Source: Antennarius striatus
Lineage: Eukaryota > Chordata > Actinopteri > Lophiiformes > Antennariidae
NCBI RefSeq assembly: GCF_040054535.1
Contig: NC_090797.1
Span: forward strand, 11,172,501-11,236,500
DNA: 64,000 nt
Direction: 5' to 3'
Position 1 is the stretch's first letter; every line of letters starts with the position of its first letter. The notes beneath the pieces are model-generated. The model searched no databases. It saw nothing but the letters and a program-made list of their open reading frames with translations, and was not told where the DNA came from. This document shows, in pieces, positions 55,943-64,000 of this stretch. A program made the translations under genes and the position numbers.

Positions 55943-58900
55943 TCTTTAGTTAGCTAGTTACACAAAAACATTCAAATATATTTCAAAGACAACTAATAAT
56001 TAAATTACAGTAAAGATGTTTTGTGGGACGACGTCTTACTGAATAACTGAAAAAGCATTTTTTGCTGGAGTGAATTTCAAACAGACCAGGAAATATAACA
56101 AGTATTCTGTGGTAGAAGCCCAGTTTATCAAATTCATCAATGTGGATTTTCTGCGGTTTGGAGGTTTGAGTTTATGTTAGATCATCAGTCCTCACCCAGC
56201 CTCTTGGCCTGAATGACGTGCTTCTCTGAGCCTTTCACAAACAGCTTGTCAAGAGTCTTCTGGGTGGGTTTGCTCGGCTTGGATGCCGTTCTGCAACACA
56301 AACACCCGTTAATGGAAATAACGGAATCTAACTTGGACAAGTGTAAGGCCTCGGCTTCTGCCATCATTTGCAGTGAATAAAAATCCGTAGGGAAAGACTG
56401 CAAAGGAATGAAGTATTGCATGTAGTATAGCAGATAGTAAACACTCACAACGAGGCGGCGCAAGCAGGAGAAGACACACCGCCGTAGTAAAAGCCTTCCT
56501 GACACAGGCGCTCTCTCAGGCTGCCACCTTTCCCCTTCATCTTGCTAGGAGCTTTTCCAGAAAATGACGACTGCAGCTCAGCTCTCTTTGAGCTCATCTT
56601 CTTATACTGGGCTTTGACATGATACTGACAGTACTGACACTCATACTGTGAACAAACACAGAGAGAAACAGCTTATAAAACCATGAAGAGCTTCAAGACC
56701 CGTTCATGTATTTGGGAAACAAACTGCAAGAAATGGATCCACCATGTTGACGATCTGAGAACACGGCTCTCCGTTCTTCTTCATGGCCTTACAGGTACTG
56801 TAGTCCTGAGCTTCACCCATCAGCAACACCTTCTGTGGGTGGTCCACCGTCAGGCTCACCTGCACACGTTCATCACAGGCGTTTAATGATGTAATAATCA
56901 GAATGTGTTATTTTCATCACGGCATTTCATATTTTAATAAAACGTCGATCTTGTCAAGTAACAATTAAAGTTAAATATTGATCTTGTCAAGTAACACACA
57001 AAATAATAATATCTTAATATTTAATATTAGTTTGACTAAAAAATTGTTCCAACATTTAATACAACGTCTGACATCTACTCACGCCCTCATATCCATCTTT
57101 CTGCTTCATGGGGTTTGGGTTGAGGAGGCCGATGACAGTGCCCGGCTTTGTCTTCCAGTGTTCCTTATGGACTTCACCAAACAGCAGCAGAGACACAAAC
57201 ACTTCCAGGTTATGGAGGTCATTCAGTTTCCAGATGCTGAAAGTTTGACCCTACAGAGAAAAAGTTCTCAGTTGAAAATGTCATAAAAAGCACAAAAACT
57301 AGGCTTCTGTTTATTATTTATCATGAAACATTAACAGGTTTTAACTTTATTTTCTAAACCAAGGAAGTTTTGTTTTATTTTTTATTAAGTTGTAATTTAC
57401 ATGATGAAAGACATCAATCTGCTCCTTTACTCCTCTTTACAATATTATATACCATGGGATAAGAAATCATTAGTATGTATTTTTATTATTATTATTTATT
57501 ATTTTAGGGTGCACTTGACCTTTTAGATTTTATTTCCCATTAATCAACGGTTGAAGCTGTCTGTTGTGGAAAGTCTGTGACTGTTAGTAAATATAACAAA
57601 ATCCAAATAATAGCAAGTTAAAAAAAAAAAGAAAAATTTCCTGAAATACAAAAATAAAAAAAAATTGAGACAGGTTTGATTTTAATGTCTGCGAGCTGAA
57701 GTATAGGAAGGATGTCTCAACATGGGACTCACACTGCTCTTGCTTTGTGGGGTGGTTTTGTTGACAAGTACAGCAAAAGTCACCCAGTCACTTTCATTCA
57801 GTTTCTCCCGAGCTAAACGCTCTGGCACCAGAGAGAGGCGGATTAGACGGCGGTCAGCCATCTTACGGTCCATTTCGCTGGAAGAAACACGCGGTTTTCT
57901 GTAATGAAAAAAGATTTAGTCTGAGACAACCTGCACAGGAAAGCAAAGGTCTGTCTGCGTGAATATACTCAAAATCAAGGCTGATTGTTTTTTGTGAAAT
58001 GACAGCATTTTTATCACTTTATTGCCCTTACCTGATCCGCAGTCCAGAGTATTTCTCAATAGCAACATCTTTAGGAATCATGGGAAGAGAAGAGGGTTCC
58101 ACCTCCACTCCAGATGCAGACCGTGGATTTTGGCTCTGGAAGGATGGAGTTGGAAACAGAGGACTGGTGCCAGTGCTCTCTACTGGCTGGAAGGAACTGC
58201 CAATTTTTATCTCCAACAATGGCTCTCTGTCTTCTGTGGAAGAAAACAAGACCATTTAGTCAAATCATGACTACCAAATTCTTTTTTTTTTTAAATGATT
58301 GTAAAATGATGACTTCTACCTGATGTTCCGGGTTTGGGATGGTGAGCTACCCTGGGTTTACGCTTGAATGAGTCAGCAGTGTTGAGCTGATGAAAAAAGT
58401 CAGAAGACTCCTGGAGCTTCCCAATTCCTCCTCTGACTGAAGTCGAAAGAGATGTTACTGAGAAAAAACAATCAGAATAAACTTTTTTTTGCATTCAAGT
58501 GCATTTGTTTCTGTCTTTATCAATCCATTTTGTACTTTCTGGGTGGTGGACAAATATCTGAACATCTCAATCACTGCTGAGGTGAACAACAAAATTCTTA
58601 CCTATCTGGGTCTTGGTGCTTTCTGAAGAAGCGGTTGGCTTGGCCTGGGTCTGTTTGGTGGTGGTAGATTTGGGACTCCTGGAGATCTCTGTTGTTGTGA
58701 CTGGAGTTGAAGATGAAATGGAAACTTTCTGACTTCTTGCCAGTTGCTCCTGCAGCTCCTTCATCTGCTCCTGTGTGCGCCTCAGCTCCTCTAAGGAAGG
58801 ACATTAATATCTTCTGGTAAACCAAACTTTCCAGAAGTAAATAAGGTTCATCAACTGGATGTTACAGAAGCTGCACAGCACAAACCTTGTAAATCCTCCC

Positions 58901-59302
58901 TTGACATGTCTCGGCTTGTAGATTCTTTGCCTCCACCTTGATTTCTACTTGAATCTCTCACTTCATCTTCAATATCATCCACATCTCCAAAGAGACCTGA
59001 CACTGCGTCCTTTGCTGCCATCCCTTGCACTTCCTCCTCAATACCATCTTTGTACACTTCCTCTTCATCATTGTCAGCATCAAACAGGCCATCTAAGTCA
59101 TCTTCGTGCGCTGTACTGTTCGGCCCTTCTCCAACAGGGTTGCTGTCATTTAGCAGTGCCATCAAAATGTCCAGTTCATCCTCACCTGGAGAAAATATTT
59201 AAATCAGCTATCGTCTCGAAGGATCATAAAGCTGCGCGTTTACATGCTGTAAACTGAAAGTCACTTACTTTCCATTTTAGAATTGTTGGATTCAGATGAC
59301 AT
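53452..59302 (-). CDS. mcm10: Minichromosome maintenance protein 10 (Mcm10)
   Basis: Nuclear replication-initiation factor that binds DNA, Pol alpha and the CMG helicase. Minus-strand coding exons: 59302-59269, 59185-58886, 58790-58602, 58457-58320, 58233-58032, 57898-57733, 57250-57083, 56859-56743, 56645-56449, 56290-56196, 55744-55631, 55086-54607, 54409-54279, 54187-54074, 53913-53768, 53672-53630 and 53535-53452 (TGA), 905 residues, all in phase (human about 875). The N-terminal coiled coil is EELRRTQEQMKELQEQLARS. The internal OB fold runs from about WVTFAVLVNK through SIWKLNDLHNLEVFVSLLLF. A zinc finger has C422, C432, C441, C444 and H447 (GEPC, ECQYCQYH). FYYGGVSS follows. The C-terminal zinc region holds REMKCRAVTCRKCSYTYF, FFKCRCGQRA and KHCSNCGLFKWERDGMLK, with tail RGEEHGKFLNSMK. 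Convergent with ucma. Confidence 0.96.
55852..55940. repeat. (AT)n-(AC)n compound microsatellite
   Basis: AT run grading directly into a perfect AC array of about 70 bp, in an mcm10 intron about 100 bp upstream (minus-strand sense) of the exon at 55744-55631. Confidence 0.97.
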
Positions 59303-60160
59303 AGTGACCTACAACAACATAGATGCATAAATGAAAATGTGCAATGCAGGAAATACCTATTTGGATGCACACATGGAAATAAAGTTGCAATACAGTGTAA
59401 TATTTGTTTATCACCTCTTTATTTTGTCATGTTTAAACCATGTGCCTTGATCTGATTATTCAATCCTTCTTCTGCGCATGCGCGAGCAGGCTGCAGTTTC
59501 CTCTATGCAATTTCCTCCGGGATTATTAAAGTATCTATCTATATTGAGAACCAAGTATTACATTCAGACGGTACTGCATTATATCTCACTTTTTACATAC
59601 GTAGTGTCACAATAATATATTGACTAAATCCTGTAAGACCAAGTTTGTTAGATTACCAGTCAACAATTTAAAGTTAACTTAGCAAACATATTACCGGTAG
59701 TTTTGGTTTGAATTGGGACTCAACGTAGTAGAGCTAACATTACATTAACCACGGTGTGAAGGCTGCTCGCCAAAGCACCGAAACTATGTCACATGTCAAA
59801 CATGATGGACACGATAGATATGTTATTTCTATTCTATCCAAAATCACAAATTACGTGGATATAATACTCACAGATTAGTCTACACTGCGGACAAGAAGAA
59901 AATCAGATCTGGCGCTAAACGAAGGACCTTGCGTTGTTGTCAACCTTGTGTAAGGTGCCCAACTATTTGCCTGGAAGAAAAAAATATTTATCTATATTTT
60001 GTCGCTGGCCAAACTGTGAGGATTTAATTTCTCCATGACCCATTTTTTCATAAGGCCATACGTTGTATTAATGAACAGAAATTTCTTTTAAAAATGAGTT
60101 TTCTGACACATTCGTTCACGGGAAATTCAGGAAAATACCAATGTCTTCCTCTGACAGAAG
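59303..60160 (-). promoter_or_regulatory. mcm10: mcm10 upstream region with E2F-like site
   Basis: AT-rich with a CGCATGCGCG patch near 59477. CTGGCGCTAAA at 59909-59919 (reverse TTTAGCGCCAG) resembles an E2F site, and a CpG-containing stretch around 59880-59930 could be the true 5' exon/promoter. No other gene seen. The transcription start is unknown. Confidence 0.4.
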
Positions 60161-60162
60161 CC

Positions 60163-60270
60163 TGACGTCAGGGCTTGTCATTCGCTGACCCTACTATGGT
60201 GACGCCACAGCCCGTGTTCTGCTTCTGATTGGTTGAATCTTTTATACGGCTTCGAGCAGAAATAATTTCT
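60163..60270 (+). promoter_or_regulatory. CRE-CCAAT-TATA promoter-like module without an obvious gene
   Basis: Palindromic CRE TGACGTCA at 60163-60170, a half CRE TGACG at about 60199-60203, inverted CCAAT (ATTGG) at 60228-60232 and TTTTATAC at 60239-60246, followed by a pyrimidine-rich CTTCGCTATTTCTTCTCCC. Spacing is that of a compact Pol II promoter reading to the right, but only dead transposon sequence follows. It could also be an LTR or processed-gene remnant. Confidence 0.45.
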
Positions 60271-60399
60271 TTGTTGAGATAGTTCGGTCCGTCATCTTCG
60301 CTATTTCTTCTCCCTGCAGCCTCACACTTCATTCTCTTCTCTCATTCAAGTATAAATATTCTGTTTTACTTTGGTAAAAACAGACTGTTGCCAACGCAT

Positions 60400-60520
60400 A
60401 CCGCCACATCTCCTCCACCTGCTCCCTGCAGATCACAATGACATCTACCAACATCGTCCATGGGGATGCCATTCTAATTTCATCTGTCATCTGTTGGAAA
60501 TTCCTTATCTGACCTCACCT
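60400..60520 (-). mobile_element. LINE reverse-transcriptase fragment (RTE-like)
   Basis: Minus-strand reading gives QQMTDEIRMASPWTMLVDVI, then VICREQVEEM. This parallels the RT catalytic region of RTE LINEs (DEVRQESPWTMMFADDIVIC). The FADD box has decayed to LVDV, so it is inactive. Confidence 0.7.
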
Positions 60521-60689
60521 CGACTTTAATGATCCAATTGGAGCCTCTCCTGTTCACACAAATAACAGCAAATGACACCTTACAAAGGGACAGAACACGC
60601 CCTTCAAAGCCTTCTAGCTGGCCTCACGTTGATCTGACATGTGCGTGTCCTGTGACTGTACACTCACTTCTGAGAAAGCTAGTTACAAG

Positions 60690-61280
60690 CGGTACTCATG
60701 GCTGATCGGCTCCGAGGGATGCTGCAAATTGTTCTGCTGGGAATTCCTTTTGTTTGCAAAAGATGGATTTGGTGTTTGGAGCCACACCAGATTTGTAAAC
60801 TTAATTGTTTAACCAAGGCAGCAAAGAGACACCAAAGGACGACTGGACATTTGCAGGTACGGGGATTTTAAAAACTTTTGGGGGCACCAGAGTGGATTCA
60901 CAGGTACGCAACTACATGGAACTTCTCTTTTCTTGCTGAGCATGATACAGACCTGCAATACCACCTGTCCATTAACAGAATGTTTACTGGGACATCTGGA
61001 AAAATACAAAATTACCTCATTCATTCTATTTCAAGCGTGATTGGAGAAGAGATCAAAACAGAAATCAAAATAGAGTTTTTTGTCACTGTAATGGTGGATG
61101 AGACAACAGATGTGGGTATGGCCACACAGCTCGCCATTGTCTTTGTCTACGTAACGGAGGAGCGTTTTGTCAAATATGAGGATGTATCTAGTGGCCAGTG
61201 AGCTGATGATATTGCTGCTCTTATTTTATTCTTTCTCGAGGAATATGAATGTTGTCTGGACGAAGTTGTGGCAGTGTTAA
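60690..61280 (+). pseudogene. Decayed hAT-type transposase (DUF4371/ZMYM1-like)
   Basis: Pieces in shifting frames: WLIGSEGCCKLFCWEFLLFA (TTF-type zinc-finger region), then LQYHLSINRMFTGTSGKIQN, LIHSISSVIGEEIKTEIK, FFVTVMVDETTDVGMATQLA and VFVYVTEERFVKYEDVSSGQ, with ADDIAALILFFLEEYE after a stop. The MVDETTDV box is diagnostic of this hAT group. Frameshifts, stops and loss of the C-terminal dimerisation domain make it non-functional. No intact terminal repeats noticed. Confidence 0.75.
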
Positions 61281-62108
<828 letters not shown>

Positions 62109-62199
62109 CTACATACATTAGAAAAGCATATGTTCATACTTTACTGTATATTGCAAACTGGTTAATTTAAAATGACCAAAGAAAAATGTCACTAATTTT

Positions 62200-63240
62200 A
62201 ATTTTTTCATGAGAAAATATAAAAAGACGAACCACCGCCCCAGTCTGCCACTCTTTCAGTACTGTCCCAGACTTCCATGCAATGTTAAAAAGGCATGTCA
62301 CCCATGACAGCCCCTCAACACCCTGGGCCTTCAGCATTTCAGGGGTTAACTCATCAACACCCAGGACTTTGCCGCCATGAAGTTGCTTAACCACTTCGGT
62401 GACGTTGCCCAGACAGATTGATTCAAGTCCCCCATCATCCTCCATCTCTATCTCTGAAACACAGGGCAGGTCAGTTGGGGTAGTTGAATTTAGGAGTTCC
62501 TCAGTGTTCTTTCAACCGAACGACAACCTCCTCAGTCGAGGTCAACAGTGTGCCTTCCTTGCTGTATACAGCTTGGATGGTCACCCGCTTCCCCCTCCTG
62601 AGGTGTCGGACAGTCCTCCAGAACAACTTTGGTGCCGTCCGAAAGTCCTTCTCCATGGCTTCTCGGAACTCTTCCCACACCCTTTGTTTTTTCCTCCAAG
62701 GCAAAACAAAGGGTGTGGCCAAGGCTGCAGTCCTTCTGGCCTGTTGGTACCCTGCAACTGTCTCAGGAGGCCCCAGGGACATTATGCCCCTGAAGGTCTC
62801 TTTCAGTCGGACGGCTTCTCTAATCACCAGGGTCCACCACGGAGTTCTAGGGTTATCACCCCTCGAGGCACCCAAGACCTTTAGACCACAGCCCTCAGCT
62901 GCAACTTCAGCAATGGAAGCTTTGACATCGACCATTCAGGTTTGATGTCCCCAGCCTCCAAATGGATGCAGGAGAAGCTCCTTCGGAGGTGGGAGTTGAA
63001 GGCCTGGCGGACATAGTCCTCCTCCACACATTCCCAGTTCACAAACACTACTCATTTGTGCTTACCAGGTCTATCCAAAGGTTTTCCCCACCAACGGACC
63101 CAACTCACCACCAGGTGGTGATCAGTTGACAGCTCTGCCCCTCCCTTTACCTGAGTGTCCAAAACACACGGTCGAAGGTCAGATGATACAATAACAAGAT
63201 CTATCATTGACCTCCGACCCAGGGTGTTCTGGTATCAGGT
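62200..63240 (-). pseudogene. Non-LTR retrotransposon ORF2 remnant (EN to RT start)
   Basis: On the minus strand in order: endonuclease tail GRRSMIDLVIVSSDLRPCVL ... STDHHLVVSWVRWW, linker NPRTPWWTLVIREAVRLKET ... WEEFREAMEKDFRTAPKLFW, and start of RT VTEVVKQLHGGKVLGVDELT ... FNIAWKSGTVLKEWQTGAVV. Several stops and frameshifts separate the pieces, and the RT catalytic core is absent. The plus-strand open frames here (62399-62945) are its antisense shadow. Confidence 0.85.
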
Positions 63241-63503
63241 ATACTTGTAGCATCCTTGTGTTTGAACATGGTGTTAGTTATGGTCAAGTCATGAGGACAG
63301 AAATCCAACAACATAACGCGTCCATAATGATAATGGACAGGAGGATGGCTGCAAGATACAAAATTCATCAAAGTTAAACACAAAATATATTGTAACAACA
63401 AAGATTTACACCAATGCACACACATGTTATATACAAGCAAACATACAGGAAGTGGTTCAGTTTTCCTCAAGGAATAAGGGCCAGCAGAGGGTTGATGTAT
63501 GAT
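63241..63503. other. Spacer between LINE remnant and Pim-like gene
   Basis: Probably 3' UTR of the Pim-like gene on the minus strand. No poly(A) hexamer is convincing. Confidence 0.4.
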
Positions 63504-64000
63504 TCATGCTAGCCAGGAATGATGCTGGAGCTGCTTCAGAGAGGGACGCTGCTGAGGGTCCTCAGCCAGACACAGACGCAACACATTTTGGCAGTTTGGA
63601 GAGAAGTTCTGACCAATGCGGAGGCCTTTCTTCAAGAAGAGGCTTGTCTTAAAGTGTCCGTGCAGCATTTCGTAGAGAACCACTCCGATCTGCCACACAG
63701 TAACAGGCCTACTACAGTACTCTAAATTTGTGACCCACTCTGGTGGAGCCAAGCTAGGAGTTCCAGTATAGACACCTTCAACTGTATCCCCGTCATTAAT
63801 GAACATGCTTAGACCAAAGTCAATTAGCCTCAAACGGGGAACATCAGTCCTGGTGTCAACCAAGATATTTTCCATTTTAATGTCTGCATGGAAAATCTTG
63901 TTGGCATCAAGTTCTCTAACAGCTTCAACCAGCTGCTTAAATAAGAGTCTGGCCTCCCCTTCCTCCAAGGTACCTCCTTTGGAATTCTTGTATTCACAGA
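63504..64000 (-). CDS. Pim-like serine/threonine kinase, N-terminal part outside window
   Basis: The visible 165 residues are the C-lobe of a Pim-family kinase, open to the right edge. Features: helix LLFKQLVEAVRELDANKIFH, catalytic loop HADIKMENIL, DFG in LIDFGLSMF, activation/P+1 segment GTPSLAPPEWV, then WQIGVVLYEMLHG, and the terminal LAEDPQQRPSLKQLQHHSWLA before TGA. The APPEW box is typical of the Pim group, which is greatly expanded in teleosts. The catalytic-loop HRD reads HAD while the catalytic Asp and Asn are kept. The frame is intact, so it may be a working member, but 5' exons and start cannot be seen. It lies 260 bp from a dead LINE. Confidence 0.85.
   Translation of the reverse strand, partial: CEYKNSKGGTLEEGEARLLFKQLVEAVRELDANKIFHADIKMENILVDTRTDVPRLRLIDFGLSMFINDGDTVEGVYTGTPSLAPPEWVTNLEYCSRPVTVWQIGVVLYEMLHGHFKTSLFLKKGLRIGQNFSPNCQNVLRLCLAEDPQQRPSLKQLQHHSWLA

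Noticed and set aside
60420-60520. Plus-strand mini-ORF after the orphan promoter (MTSTNIVHGDAILISSVICW)
   Set aside because: This is the antisense of an RTE-like reverse-transcriptase fragment.
62399-62945. Two overlapping plus-strand frames of more than 150 codons
   Set aside because: Antisense shadows of the minus-strand LINE ORF2 remnant, whose protein similarity is clear on the other strand.

Overview
The window looks like nuclear DNA from a teleost fish, probably a compact percomorph-type genome. The genes are vertebrate orthologues split by GT-AG introns. (CA/TG)n arrays are very abundant, decayed fish-type LINE, hAT, MITE and SINE copies are scattered through it, and a fish-type Pim-like kinase sits at the right edge. 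Species cannot be determined from sequence alone.

Layout: (1) 1-4512, minus strand: 5' two thirds of hcfc2 (Kelch host cell factor 2), running off the left edge. (2) About 5500-12660, plus strand: elk3 (Net, ETS ternary complex factor), head to head with hcfc2, with a non-coding first exon. (3) 15651-28432, minus strand: cdk17 (PCTAIRE-2 kinase), tail to tail with elk3, in 16 coding exons. A candidate 5' UTR exon lies near 41.3-41.6 kb, which would make 28.45-41.33 kb its first intron. (4) 43341-46856, plus strand: phyh (peroxisomal phytanoyl-CoA 2-hydroxylase). (5) 49479-51934, plus strand: ucma (Gla-rich protein). (6) 53452-59302, minus strand: mcm10 (replication initiation factor), complete in 17 coding exons. 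(7) 60.2-63.3 kb: graveyard of LINE and hAT remnants beside a promoter-like element with no obvious gene. (8) 63504-64000, minus strand: 3' part of a Pim-like kinase, running off the right edge.

The ELK3/CDK17 and PHYH/UCMA/MCM10 blocks keep the same order and relative orientation as I recall for human 12q23 and 10p13, so exon models and orthology support each other. The genes are not a pathway. They cover transcription (hcfc2, elk3), kinase signalling (cdk17, Pim-like), peroxisomal alpha-oxidation (phyh), cartilage matrix (ucma) and DNA replication (mcm10). Exon coordinates come from reading splice sites and frames by eye; nearly all junctions keep phase. The weakest points are the first phyh junction, one hcfc2 acceptor and all UTR limits.

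The most interesting non-genic signals are: a dispersed repeat carrying a near-perfect DR1 nuclear-receptor site twice inside phyh; (TG)n tracts abutting 3' splice sites in phyh and cdk17; a (CA)49/(TG)57 inverted pair in cdk17 intron 1; a TA-flanked MITE-like family whose ends have been amplified in tandem; a near-perfect 23-bp stem-loop; and an HRD-to-HAD change in the Pim-like kinase. I saw no clear evidence of a wholly new multi-gene system.
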